Source: Echinarachnius parma
Lineage: Eukaryota > Echinodermata > Echinoidea > Clypeasteroida > Echinarachniidae
NCBI GenBank assembly: GCA_037951105.1
Contig: JBAMJV010007697.1
Location: forward strand, 56,583-120,582
DNA: 64,000 bases
Direction of reading: 5' to 3'
The position numbers were made by a program, and so were the translations under genes. The notes beneath the pieces are model-generated. The model was not told the origin of the DNA, did not search any database, and saw nothing but the letters and a program-made list of their open reading frames with translations. Shown here piece after piece: positions 11,567 through 22,633 of this stretch (positions are counted from its first letter, which is position 1; the number at the start of each line of letters is the position of its first letter).

Positions 11567-12454
11567 CGTGGGTCCAGTCCAAACTTCAAATCACATTTAG
11601 CAAAACACCTTTTATTGAGTAGTATAATTAGACTGAAAGTTTCCGGGAGACTAATGATCGGAGGTACGCCAAAGAAAGTTTCTGTGATATATAGACATAC
11701 TAATATAAAGGAAATATATCATTCAAAATGACCAACAAAGCACTATATCGATTTCAAGTTAAATTTCAATATATTTCAGTTTCCAACCAAATATACAAAT
11801 CAATTATATTATCTATTTTACAAAATAAAGGAATACATATTGAAAACAGAATAATAACAGCACATGTTTATAAAGAAGAAGCAAAAACTGATATCAGTTT
11901 CGCGTCATTTGCGGGGCTACTTTATAGAAGGCAGTTTGGTTAAACCCACATTCTATTTTATCCGACGGATTGTTCAGTCTACTAAACATACTGTATAGCC
12001 TTGGCCAAGTGTCCCCGAAGGTGGGGGGAAACCCCCTGTATAAGCAGCAATTTATATGTAAATCCAGTTTAAGTTTACTATACATGGCTACAATTTAATG
12101 TATTAGTATGTATATATATCGTATAGTCTGGTGTGATGATAATGATTATAATGATATTGATAATCATTTGGTCTCATAATGCGACAATCATCTTTACATC
12201 TGTTACATCTTTTACAAGCTGCCATGCAAGGGCGTAGTTAAGTTTACTACATTAAGTATGCCTACAATATAATGTATAAATGTACACATCGTATAGTCTG
12301 GTATGATGATAATGATATTGATAATTATTAACCATAGCAGACATCTGAGCAGGGCAACTTTCAAATGATATCGCCCACGGAGTTTAATAAACCAACAAAA
12401 TTTCGGGCGAAAAAAAAAATGTTATTGACCAATCAGAAAGGTCAATGGGATTTT
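11567..12454. other. Unique AT-rich DNA, locally duplicated
   Basis: A short passage (a CGTATAGTCTGGTGTGATGA-type sequence at 12119-12170) recurs at 12288-12325, so a local duplication of roughly 170 bp spacing is likely. No gene signal. Confidence 0.5.
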
Positions 12455-12843
12455 GCCGGTAAGTTGGACTTAAAAAGTATGGAAAGCCATTTTTCTTTGA
12501 AAAATTGTTTTAAATGTCCTTTTTCAAAAGCATAAAATGTTGATTCAAACCATTAATATTTTTCTATTATCAAGGAGAGCAACATATATATGTAAAGTCT
12601 ACAGTTCTTGCTTTGTTGCTTTTGAATATATTTGTATTTTAACGCTACAAATGGCTTTCCATAATAGTTAAGTCCAAAATATTGCCCTCGCTAAATCCAT
12701 ATTGCCCTCGTCTTCGACTCGAGCAATGCTTTGTTGCTTTTGAATATATTGTATTCTAACGCTACAAAAGGCTTTCCATAATAGTTAAGTCCAAATATTG
12801 CCCTCGCTAAATCCATATTGCCCTCGTCTTCGACTCGAGCAAT
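12455..12843. mobile_element. Degraded GTGTTTCACA-family MITE with internal duplication
   Basis: GTTGGACTTAA, 'GGAAAGCCATTT' and 'CCATAATAGTTAAGTCC' blocks match the inner arms of 7696-7977, but the outermost GGGGGTGTTTCACA ends are gone. The right part is duplicated in tandem (12610-12727 and 12728-12843). Confidence 0.65.
12610..12843. repeat. Tandem duplication, two units of 118 and 116 bp
   Basis: Both copies run from GCTTTGTTGCTTTTGAATAT through GGCTTTCCATAATAGTTAAG to GACTCGAGCAAT. They differ by a few substitutions and small gaps, which implies a recent duplication after the MITE inserted. Confidence 0.9.
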
Positions 12844-12964
12844 ATGAATCTAGTTCAGGCAATATTTTGTCGTGTCGCCCTCCAGGCCAGTCAATATTAT
12901 TTGAATGTGGTCTCATGTTGCGACAATTACATATTTTACAAGCTACCATGCAAAGGCGTAGTTA

Positions 12965-13490
12965 AAAAGGTAGTTCAGTTTTGGTTTAGAGGGAGCTTCA
13001 TAAAATGTTTTTGGGGAGTTAATGAAAAAATGAAAATGTGTACAATTTGACAAAGCACACATTTCAACTGTCAGAATCAGTTTTGTTTGATCAAATCGGT
13101 TGAAACAGCTGAAATATCCATAAATATATATGATTGAAATAAATGTGGGGACCAAGTTCAATTCAATAATTTAGGAAAATATTTATAAATCCTCACATTT
13201 CTGAAAATATACCAAAAGGGTTTTTAGATTTTGTTCATGATCTCTCTATTGAATAATTATTTTTACCAAACAACACATTCAATGTTTTTTTTTATAAAAA
13301 AAGTTGAAACTTAAAGCGTCTGGAGGGCGCAATCTTGTATTAACGGCTGCTTTTCTGAATGAAAACAGCCCTGTAAATATATAGCCGTTCATATGTTTTC
13401 TACCTTTCAAGCATCATTGAATTATGATAACTTACAAGTTTTAGTGCCTAAAATTCTATTTGACCAAAACTGTACTTTCCCTTTAAAAGG
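12965..13490. mobile_element. TTAA-type MITE related to 50447-51008
   Basis: It opens AGGTAGTTCAGTTTTGG and closes CCAAAACTGTACTTTCCCTTTAA. The interior shares 'CGGTTGAAACAGCTGAAATA' and 'GAGGGCGC' blocks with the longer copy at 50447-51008. The left terminus is diverged. Non-coding. Confidence 0.7.
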
Positions 13491-14139
13491 TGATGCATTA
13501 TAATATTTTCCCCCTCAATGGATTTCTTCACAGAAAATTCCATACTTTAGTATATGATTGTAATCCTGTAATGGTGTTATGATTGCCGCCTCTGTTTTTT
13601 CGCTTCCGATTGAGTATTTGTGGAAACGGGAAAACAAACGAAACTCGACTGTAACAGTTTTCATTTTGTGTTTATTAAAATAAAGTAAATCAGCGAAGAC
13701 GAATCAAAATTAAAAACTCAAAGAATGGTAAATGCAAGAAGAATAATGTCGACGAGGAAATAAAATAATTAGTTTAACAAAAAAACTATTAACCCTCCTA
13801 CTCCTATATATTATGTCACGATTATCAAGATCTAAACATAGTGTATATAAATACACCATACATGCAATGCAGTGTGTATAGATAAGTACGGTAACATTGG
13901 CTTCGGAGGGGTTAATTCAATGCGCAGAATGTGGCGGCAGCGAACGTATACTGTGTGAAAAAGGCCTATGGCCATCATAATTCACTCTCAGCCCGAGAAT
14001 ATCAATTACAAGAAAGAGGACCTTTATATGTATCTATTTTATTGTCATTGTGGACTCTCTATATTTGAGTTATGATATTTCACTATTCCGCGTATGCATA
14101 AATCATACCCGTGACGTTGTTCTGTTGGGAGTATTTAGG
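13491..14139. other. Unique AT-rich DNA, no gene seen
   Basis: No repeat or exon-like signal recognised. Some CpG occurs near 13920-13960. Confidence 0.55.
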
Positions 14140-14400
14140 CTGAGGGGGGCTGAGGGGGGCTGGGGGCTGGGGGCGTAGCGAGGTCATCCCAGAAAAAGGG
14201 GGAGGGGGACAAACATAATACTTATGGCAAGATTGTAAATAAGGGAATGGTGAGTTCATGCTCAAATAAATAAAAAGATGTTTTGATATTCTTAGTTCTT
14301 GTTCGTAAATTGGAATAGGGAGATTATGTTCTTCATGACCGATGGGGGGAAGGGTGTGGGGAGGGGGGGGGGGTACTTTCTGCCCACGTCCCCTCCCCTT
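14140..14400. repeat. G-rich stretch with short GGGGCTGA tandem and G run
   Basis: GGCTGAGGGG units repeat at 14140-14175 next to GGGGGCGTAGCG, the end word of the dispersed GTAGC repeat. An 11-base G run lies at 14363-14373. It is probably a poly-G repeat insertion with slippage. Confidence 0.5.
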
Positions 14401-15629
14401 GTATACACCATTTTCGGCTACGAGTGATTTTTCGTATAGTGACTATTATATGTGTCAGGAACGAAAAACATTTGAGCATCACGCGGGATTCCTTTCTTTT
14501 TTTTTTTTTTATTAACAAGGGCCTACAGTTTGTTTTTTTTCATTTTAAATAATTCATAATTATTACGTGTTAAGATATTCCCATCATTTTCTTTATCTGT
14601 AATGTCTTATATACAGGACCATGATGTAGTACAGTAAGTACTGATCATATTATCCTGTAAACTCTATTCTAAAACGATACAAAATAGTGTCATTTCGAGT
14701 CATGTATGTTTATTCCGGTATGCAATAATCATATCTCAAAATAATAAAGTCTGAATATACAACTGTAATTACATTCATCGATTCACGCATGAAATGCTAA
14801 ATAGTATGAAAAACGTTTGTCAGGCTCTCTTGGAAATTATGTACCATTATGTGAATGTGATTTCATTTGTTATGAAATGATGATCAAATTGTGTTCATAA
14901 TTGTACATTTTAATGGATAGTTTATTGTTCAGAATAGTTATTTGTTTATTTATAATTTATATCAGTGTTGTTATTTGAAGTTTGGATCCATTTTATCATA
15001 GTTTTGTCATAGTGTATACAGATTTTATATAAAAATCAATCAATCGGGATTACATAATTTACATTATTGTTTGTAATCTACCATTACATGAATTTATTTA
15101 GTTTCATGTTGAGCTAGCTCAAGCTACCACGCTGTATGTCGCCCTTTAAACCCTTGTATCATAGTCAAAAGTGTGCGGTGATCATCAGTATAGTTGTTAC
15201 TCTATCGTGCCAATTGGGCCGCCTACGAACCCACAAGATACATACGATCACGACCAAGTCTTGAATAATGCATGGGATAACAATTGTGTTTCGAGCGAGT
15301 CCGTATTGCAGAAAATGTAATTTGTGTAAAATGAATTGCGGTGCGAATACATGATTATAGCTATCGTTTGGTTCTCATAATACGTTCCATTTATCCTTTA
15401 TTGAGAGAGGGGGTGAGAAATGATGGCGGTTTTAGCCTTTATCTCGATAATAGGGCTAAATATTTGCACATGACTTGGAAAAAAGCAAAGAAGATTATTT
15501 GTATACAAACAATACGTAGAATGCTTTATATAGAAGTTCACTTATAGCAAGGTTACGATGTCCAAATTTGCAATCTATAATATAATATTACTAACCTTAA
15601 TACCTCAAACACAAACCCTACATATTAAG
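14401..15629. other. Unique AT-rich DNA, no gene seen
   Basis: Low-GC and low-CpG sequence with a T run at about 14499-14511. No repeat family recognised. A 68-codon frame at 15341-15547 has no recognisable domain. Confidence 0.5.
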
Positions 15630-16080
15630 TGCCCTCTTTCTCCGAACTCCCTCCCCTGTTCTCCGTTCCTCTTCCTTCACCCCCTTTTCTACATCCACCT
15701 CCTCCTCTTCCTCCTCCTCTCCTTCTGTTCACCATATTTCTTCATCTCCTTTTCCTCATTTCCACCTCATATTCACCTCCTCCTCTTCGATCATCCACGT
15801 CCTTCTCCCTTCCCTCCTCTTCATCCCCTCCACCACGTCCCCTCCCCTCCCCTCCCCCTCCCCTCCTCGTCCTTCCTTCCTCCTCCTCCTTCTCCCTTTT
15901 CCTCCTCCATCATCCTCCTCCTATTCTTTCAGTTCATCCTATTTCCTCTTCTCCACCCTCCTCCTCCTTATAATTTTCCCTCCTCTCCTCCACTTCCTCT
16001 TCATTCAGCCCATCCCATTAACTCATCTCCTCCCCTTCCACCCTGTCTTCCTCATCAGCTACCTCTTCATCGTGTTCCGT
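15630..16080. repeat. 450-bp polypyrimidine (CT-rich) tract
   Basis: The plus strand is almost pure C and T with irregular CCTCCTCTTC units. The open frames through it encode only Pro, Leu, Ser and Phe runs and are composition artefacts. Such strand asymmetry can form triplex (H-DNA) structures. Confidence 0.85.
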
Positions 16081-16289
16081 GATCAAGGTGCCCGTCGCTG
16101 CGGGTCATTTGATTCATTAAAAAGTTGCATATAATTTGTCGACGACATTAATCATTCTTCCACCTCCCCCTACCATGCTTACCCCCCTTCTCTCTCGTTC
16201 GTCGTTTTAAATGATGATTCTCTCTCTGATCTATAGACGCATCCTGTCCTCCGCGCTTCCTTTCTTTCATGGACGGATTGAATATATTG

Positions 16290-16292
16290 TGC

Positions 16293-16333
<41 letters not shown>

Positions 16334-16625
16334 TAATAATTCAAATTTTTGATAGCGCCTAATCAAATTACGATTGATCATCATTCTCATCTAAGCTCTT
16401 TACAACGTGTTTATTACACGGAAACACACACACACACACACACACACAGTCAAACTGCATTTGAAGTGCTCATTCTCAACTCCCTGGGGAGTATTCTAGC
16501 CAGGCTACCTACTTATAGGTGCTCACATGCTTTACAAACACCTCCATACACCTGGATAGAGAGCAGCAGATGTGTATAAATTGTCTTGCTGATGGACAAA
16601 TGCGATGGGCAACCATTATATCCAT
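16290..16625 (-). mobile_element. SINE copy, minus orientation, interrupted by (CA)n
   Basis: On the minus strand a TTGTCC(A)TCAGCAAGACAATT block (the module before the head at 49190-49215) is followed by the CTCCCTGGGGAG module (seen at 16481-16492) and a tail ending in (TTA)n. A (CA)13 tract at 16424-16448 lies in the tail. The tRNA-like head is lost on the right side. Confidence 0.65.
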
Positions 16626-16639
16626 TTTATGTCTCCCGC

Positions 16640-16765
16640 TTTCACTTTCTCCTCCTCCGCCTCCTCCTCCTCCTCCTTCACCTCCTCCTCATCCGTATCA
16701 TCCTGTCTCCCCCACTCTGCCCACCTCATTCTATTCTCTTCACCTCCTTTCTCTTTGATCGTCGC
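16640..16765. repeat. CT-rich tract
   Basis: Irregular CCTCCTCCT repeats, similar to 15630-16080. Confidence 0.7.
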
Positions 16766-17057
16766 TCCATGTAATCTACCTAATTACATTGCATTATTGC
16801 AAACGTTATTTGACATTAATCTTTCCATTCAGTTGTTCTCCGTCGCGCCCCGTCATCCTCCCCCCTCATACACCTTTTAATTCGCATTATCGTCATCTTC
16901 CTCAGACCTCCAATGGCTGTCTCCTGCGCTTATTTTCTTTTTAAATGTTTTTGTTTATATGCCTCTCATTTTATGAACTTACAAATTGTGTACCCATGAA
17001 GATATACTTATGTATATATTTAGATCATGTATTATTTTGAAACATACAGTCAAACAA

Positions 17058-17240
17058 AAGGAAGGAAGCAAGCAAGCAAGCAAGCAAGCAAGCAAACAAG
17101 CAATCAAGCAAGCAAACAAACAAACAAACAAACAAACAAACAAACAAACAAACACACACACACACACACACACACAAACTAACAAAACAAATAAACACAA
17201 ACACACAAACAAACAAAACAAACAAACAAACAAACAAACC
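17058..17240. repeat. Compound microsatellite (AAGC)n-(AAAC)n-(CA)n-(AAAC)n
   Basis: AAGC units give way to AAAC units, then CA units, then AAAC again. Long open frames on both strands here (Lys/Gln/Thr or Cys/Leu/Val repeats) are artefacts of the 4-bp and 2-bp periods. Confidence 0.93.
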
Positions 17241-17871
17241 TGCTTAGCGATCATCGCTCATTATGTCATGTCACGTCATTTGTTTTATGACATTATACTT
17301 CCTTTTTATACAATTTTCCTTTCACCTTTACCGTCTTCCTCCTCTCTCGATCTCCTTGCGTTGCCAGGGAGAATACTCCCTCATCATTTTCTATCCCGCA
17401 TCCCGCATCCCGCACGGCGTCCTTTGCTCTTTGATGGACGGATGAAAGTGGCGCGCACCCATCTCCCCGCGCCCGAGCCCGAGGTGAGGAGCAGTCTTGT
17501 ACAAATAATTGCTTCCTCAGTCATGTTCGTCGGTGGCCATGGTGGCGGTTCTATTTAACCATTTACACGCCGAGAATGATGCAGGTACCCCACATATAGG
17601 CGTAAAAGTTCCTTTTGTCGTTTTGTTATGTTGGCGTTCATTCAGAATGAATATTTACGCCATAATACTTAATTATTTAGAATTATTCATTTTAACAAGT
17701 TCCTACTGATACTGCCTGTCTACAACTCAAAACCGACCTAACCGTGCATCATCAGTCTGGTCAGTCCGGCACAGTACATCGTGCAGACTTCTCAGCTTGG
17801 TGACATACCAGGGTATGTGTGCAAGCCGAGCCTAGACCCCTCAGATCCTCGAAGAGGCGTAAAAGTCTTGG
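17241..17871. other. Unique DNA with a GC-rich patch
   Basis: ATCCCGC repeats three times near 17394-17414. A GC-rich passage at 17440-17490 ends in a donor-like CCCGAGGTGAGG, but I see no matching acceptor and no familiar protein. The rest is unremarkable. Confidence 0.4.
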
Positions 17872-18066
17872 GGCAGTGGCGTAGCGTAATCGCACTGGTA
17901 TCGGGTGGGGGGAACACACATTATTTTTGCCAGCACCTTTAATGATTCTCCTTCATTTTGTTCACACAAAAGAAATCCCTATTATTATGTGTTTTTTTCT
18001 TCAAATTATTGGGCCCCATATCCCCGCAGATACGCCACTTAAGGGGTTGCAGCCCCCCCCCCCCCC
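17872..18066. repeat. 'CAGTGGCGTAGC' poly-C element, near-complete copy
   Basis: The left end reads GCAGTGGCGTAGCG with GGTGGGG shortly after. Near the right end is ATACGCCACTT (the inverted word), then a 14-base C run (18053-18066). About 195 bp, non-coding. Related ends lie at 1970, 14175, 44962, 49975 and 51145-51260. Confidence 0.6.
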
Positions 18067-18299
18067 TTTATCGAAAGTTTTGATAAAGATTGTACTCGGG
18101 CAAAATCATTTCATATTTGATCATTTTCAGGCAGCTAAGTCGAGATTATCTTTATTTTCTGTTTTGTTTTGTTTAGCTTGCTTGCATGTCAGTTGAAAGT
18201 TGAAAGGATGGTATATTCGGAAAGCAGATCTCAGCCCCTGGCGAAAATGCGCCCTTCTTATAATGATATACCTGCCAGTTATTCCAGTGTGAACACACT

Positions 18300-18615
18300 G
18301 GCCCGGCTTCACCAAGGTTTAAACTTAAACCATGGTCTACATCTATGGAGTTCTGCTCGTAGACAAGTATATAAAACAATTTCAAATTTATAATAATATG
18401 ACTGTTACTGCTTGCTAACCAGCACATTTCACCGTCTGAGAAGACAAACATTTATTTGGTGCCTTTAGTAAATGTGTAGCATCAACATTGTTATATAACA
18501 AGTAACGAGTTTACATTCTTTCTCCATCAGTTTACAAATGGCACTCCATAGAATGATGTAGACCATCATGGGTTTAAACGATGGTTTACACAAACCTCCT
18601 TTGTAAATCTGGGCC
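18300..18615. mobile_element. GGCCCGG-ended MITE, 316 bp, copy 1
   Basis: The ends GGCCCGG and CTGGGCC are inverted. Inside, AACCATGG and CCATCATGG blocks flank the centre, and 'CTCCATAG' or 'CTATGGAG' lies near each end. The second copy, at 45815-46132, is similar over its whole length. This copy sits inside CACAGTGTG-type repeats on both sides. Non-coding. Confidence 0.88.
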
Positions 18616-18910
18616 ACTGTGTTCGCAGTGTGGGTCACACATTGTGAACACATGGTGTATATTGGTCATACTAAATTCGTGCCTTTTTTATTGTTATTAT
18701 ACTCCAAACATGTATCAAACTGTAAAAACAATGTGAGCACATTGTATCATAAGCATGCGGCCACAGTATTCATCAAAATGAAATTAGGGTGTACCACAGT
18801 GGGTTACCAGTGTTTTCACAGTATGTTCACAGTGACTAGATTGTTGACACCATTAGAACGCACGAATTTACACACGGTCAGCACAGTTTTTCACACTGTG
18901 ATTTTTGGTA
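18616..18910. repeat. Degenerate CACAGTG cluster
   Basis: CAGTGTGGGTCACACATTGTG, CACAGTGGG, CACAGTATG and CACACTGTG words are spread over about 300 bp. It is a looser version of the array at 10340-10810. Confidence 0.6.
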
Positions 18911-18957
18911 GACTACTTGTACATGTTATATGTGCAATCTTCTTGGGAAAACGTGTT

Positions 18958-19115
18958 AAATGTTTGCTTGTGTTTGTGTGTTTTTTGTTCGCGTGTTTGC
19001 GTGTTCGTGTTTGTTTCTTTGTTTGTATGTTTGTTTGTGTGTTTGTTTGTGTGTGTGTGTGTGTGTGTTTGTTTATGCGTATGTTTGTTTACATGTTTGT
19101 TTGTTTGTGTTATAG
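18958..19115. repeat. (TTTG)n / (GT)n compound microsatellite
   Basis: TTTG and GT units dominate. The long frames on both strands here only reflect the repeat. Confidence 0.9.
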
Positions 19116-20593
19116 CCCTTTCAGGATCATTGTACAGTAACATAACATATAATATTCCCCTCTTACCTTTCTTTTTTGCCTCTTCATTTTAGCGGTGAAC
19201 CATATTCGTAAGTGTATGCATAATATTATGGCCTGGTAATAATAGGTTACAAATTATTGAGAAAAAATAATATACTTTCTTACTGCTTCTATAACAAACA
19301 ACTTCAACACGACTCAATTGCGGTATCAGCCTTTGTAGCCTACTGCTCTGACTTCAATGATGATAATTTAATTTGTATTTATTTATTTTCCACAACTTGA
19401 ATAAAATCATTATTAAACAATGTATGTGAAATTACCGAACATATATACATTAGGTTCATTTAAAGGCCTACCAAGAGAGATAATTTGATACATTTTTGGC
19501 AAATAACACCACTTGGGAATGATTTATCTTAAGTTCCCATGAAACACACACATGAAATATCACATACAGTCATGATATAATGGCAGGCATACGACGCACT
19601 GCCCATCACCCCACACTATTCTGCTATTGTTGTTGTTGTATACATGGTTGTGCTAACGACCGTCGAGCGTGTCCCGACCCTCTCACCTCCCCGAGTGCTG
19701 CGGGGCGTTTTGCGGTGATGATGTGCCGTGGTTTCCGCTGCTTCGAGCGCTGTATTTTTAACCAACTCCGCGGACAAAAATAGCGGGAAAAGAAAAGCTA
19801 AAACCGAGTTTCAAACGTGGGTGAACAACTGAACATTATGTCGTAGCATGATATCATTGAAGAGGAATGAAAAGGGACACTTGATTGATTGAACTTGATG
19901 TCAGGAAAAGTATGCGTGCATTAACTTGGCAGACATGTCAGATATTTGTGTGTAGGTTGTGGTTGTATTTTCGAGTTTGAGTGTGTATAACGCATGTAGG
20001 ACTATGTAAATTACAAATGATAAATTACCAAGTAGAAAGACGTACTTATTCAAACAATGCCAGCACGTGATCATTTGTACACTTTCGAATGCGCTCAAGG
20101 TTACATACAAATGGATGACATGATATCATCCTATAATTTAATTCCAAGAAATCATACAATACTAATGTTTTTCTTTGTAACTGAGCGCTCCGATTGATGT
20201 CTTTATCAGCTGTATACATTTGCTTTATGACGTATCACGATCAAATTCATTGTAGAGTCTGTAATATACATAGGGCCTATGCAGAGTTTATAGGTATGCA
20301 AACACCGCTTATATATTTACATTGTGTTGGTAATGTTTATGATAAAGATACCAGCCAAATAGCACACAATATTGTTTTTCATGTGATTCATTACTCATTG
20401 CATAATTATAAAGGTTTACCTTTTCAATATATCACTCATTTGGATATTATTTCAATGTTTATTCGCAATTATATTCAATAGGTTCACAATGTCATGGTTG
20501 TATCGCCTTTGTATTTAAAGTCGTAATTTTTAATTCAGTTCCAATAAACTTTTACAATTCAAGTTTATTCAGTTCATCATAAAAAATACTTAC
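19116..20593. other. Mostly unique AT-rich DNA
   Basis: A CpG-richer patch lies at 19650-19760. A 95-codon frame at 20194-20481 has no known domain and no splice support. No repeat family recognised. Confidence 0.45.
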
Positions 20594-20742
20594 GCTTTGT
20601 CTTTAGTGTTGAATGGAATACCAAACTTAGCTAGGCTGGTCTTAACAACTCCTGTACCTTTCTTTGTATTGCTATTGTTTTTAATGTTTTCATTATTTTC
20701 ATACGGGCCATCTTTGTATACTGCATCGTGAAGTGTTTTCGT
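20594..20742 (-). CDS. Candidate internal exon, unknown protein (partial)
   Basis: On the minus strand 49 codons stay open and end in a textbook donor (exon ...AAAGC, then GTAAGT at 20593-20588). The predicted peptide is hydrophilic and Lys/Asn-rich, and ends VVKTSLAKFGIPFNTKDKA. I do not recognise it. The upstream edge is weak: the only acceptor-like AG coincides with the boundary of a MITE fragment at 20745-20990, and its pyrimidine tract is poor. The original exon may have been cut by that insertion, or this may be chance. No partner exon was found. Confidence 0.22.
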
Positions 20743-20744
20743 CT

Positions 20745-20990
20745 TAATATGATATTGTCCAAATCCACAAAACTGACTCAGAACTCTAGTGGTTCTCTCA
20801 TACCTTGTTGTATTCGTATTACCGATAGAAGCATGGAACAGTTTTCGTTTTTTGTTCGAATCTCCCTTTCGTTAAAAAAGATAGTTACGATTGAAGTGTT
20901 CGATTGAAGAGTTTTTAATCATCCACTGGAAAGGTATAGCTGCGTACAACGTCAGTGCAATGAGTTAGCGAATACCACAACCAAATTCGG
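20745..20990 (-). mobile_element. GATCTAGTAAC-family MITE, partial, minus orientation
   Basis: Reading the minus strand, an AACAAGGTATGAGAGAACC block and GGATTTGGACAAT match the right part of the copy at 39861-40247. The TCCACTGGAAAGGTATAGCT segment matches the hairpin region at 46705-46735. The left terminus is missing. Confidence 0.6.
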
Positions 20991-22097
20991 GACTGACGGG
21001 AAAATTAACTGCATGTATAAGAATGGACAATACATGGCCGTAAGAGGCGCTAGACCTACTTTCATATCGAGCTTACCACAACGCAGCGCCGATGACCCTT
21101 TGCTCGCTTTGTGTGCCGATTGACACATAATATATTATTACAATGACACGAGGTTCCTGGGTCCTTGTTAATCCCCTTGATGTAAGATGAATTATTGATA
21201 TAAATACACCACATATATTTAGTTGTGAGGTCTTGTACATTTCATAAACATCTGGTCAAAATTGTGCACAATTTCATGGCGAGGAACGAACAGAATTGCA
21301 TGTTTTAGCGGAGGAAAAGGAAAAGAATCATGGTGAAAAAATGCATTTAAACGGTTTATAGGTTTTCCACACAAACTACCGTTTTATGTTACCTGCAAAA
21401 TTATCGTTGTTTGAGAAAAGTGTAATGCTGTCACCACGGTGACACAGGGCTGTAGGTGACAACCAAATAAACTTTCATAATTAGTAAAAAAAAAAAAAAA
21501 AATTAAAAAAACTACGATTGTTTCTTCATTTTTGTCATAGACTCTCACAAAAAATGGCATAAAATGAATAAATAAATAAATGAAATACAACATATCAACG
21601 AATTTGAAAATGAAGTACTATTCTGAACTTCAGAACTATGAACATGTCATTTAAAATTAAAAAAGGAATGTCACGTGACTGTCTGTTCAGTGGAGCCAAT
21701 GTGCTCGCACGCAGACGGGAGGCACGCGCGAATAGCGAGACGGACGCGTGGCGTGCGTGCGTGCGTACTGCATTTCTCTCGCTGAGCGCGCTCCTCAAGC
21801 AATGCCAAGGCTCTTTGGTTTGATTCGCTGATGTCTGCTAGTACTGTATATTTTGTTTGCTGTTGTTTTTGTTGTTATTCTCATCATTGATATTGTTGAT
21901 ATATTTCGTGCTGTTATTATATAGTATTGCGTTATTATGGTTATGTTTTTGTTCTAATTTGTGTGGTTCTTCGTGGTTGTGATGATGGAATCGCTGCTGC
22001 TGTTGTTTTTTATGTTGTCGGTAGCTGTAGATGTTGGTAGAAATGTGTTTGTTGTTGTTGTTGTTGTTGTTGTTATATGTGGATACATAATTATGTT
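20991..22097. other. Unique DNA with microsatellites
   Basis: Contains an A run at about 21486-21503, a CpG-rich patch at 21700-21795 with GCGTGCGTGCGTGCG, and a TTG or GTT microsatellite at 22048-22074. No gene signal recognised. Confidence 0.5.
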
Positions 22098-22386
22098 AAA
22101 GGTCTGCCTTTAAAACTTCCAGCGATCACAGATCACCTCCAAGTCCACGATTTTCCCCCAACTTTTCCCGACCGTCTAATGTGTTATTTAACGTGACTGT
22201 CTACCAGGCAAATCGATTTATAAGTTCGTTAAAAGTACGTAAAGGTCTGCCTTTAAAACTTGCAGCGATCACAGATTACCTCCAAATCCAAGATTTTCCC
22301 CCGATTTTTCCCGACCGTCTACATAATGTGTTATTTAACGTGACTGTCTACCAGAAAATCGATTTGTAAGTTCGTTAAAAGTACGT
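22098..22386. repeat. Tandem duplication, two units of 143-146 bp
   Basis: Unit 1 is 22098-22240 and unit 2 is 22241-22386. Both begin AAAGGTCTGCCTTTAAAACT and end GTTCGTTAAAAGTACGT. They differ at roughly ten positions. The unit opens just after a TTAA (22096-22099), so it may derive from the TTAA-ended class. Confidence 0.92.
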
Positions 22387-22594
22387 GTGCGGACAAGGCT
22401 GCTCGATAGTGACGAAATGATGGATTATAAATCTAAATGAATGCGACTGTTTCTCCTTTTTAAATCCGCGCGATGCATTATTCATAATGCGAAAGATTCT
22501 GCCATTGGCGTAGATATATACATAAGGAAAAGGGGTGTTTTCCCAATTAGAATGATTGTCATCGGTGTATGACTTGGGAGGCGAAGAGGTGTAG
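22387..22594. other. Unique DNA, no gene seen
   Basis: Ends with GGCGTAGATATA-type sequence near 22506, which may be a fragment of the GTAGC poly-C repeat. Confidence 0.45.
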
Positions 22595-22599
22595 CCCCC

Positions 22600-22633
<34 letters not shown>
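22595..22633. repeat. Poly-C tract (5 + 33)
   Basis: The longest pure run in the window: 33 C (22601-22633), preceded by five C and one T. Confidence 0.95.

Noticed and set aside
15558..16082. 174-codon plus-strand open frame
   Set aside because: Encoded by a polypyrimidine tract; composition alone keeps it free of stops.
17058..17110. Telomere-like or interstitial telomeric repeat
   Set aside because: Units are AAGC, not TTAGGG or its complement.
16986..17558. 190-codon plus-strand open frame
   Set aside because: Most of it is Lys/Gln/Asn/Thr repeats written by AAGC, AAAC and CA microsatellites; the opposite strand is equally open.
18619..19140. 173-codon plus-strand open frame
   Set aside because: Runs through the CACAGTG cluster and a TTTG/GT microsatellite, with no conserved domain.
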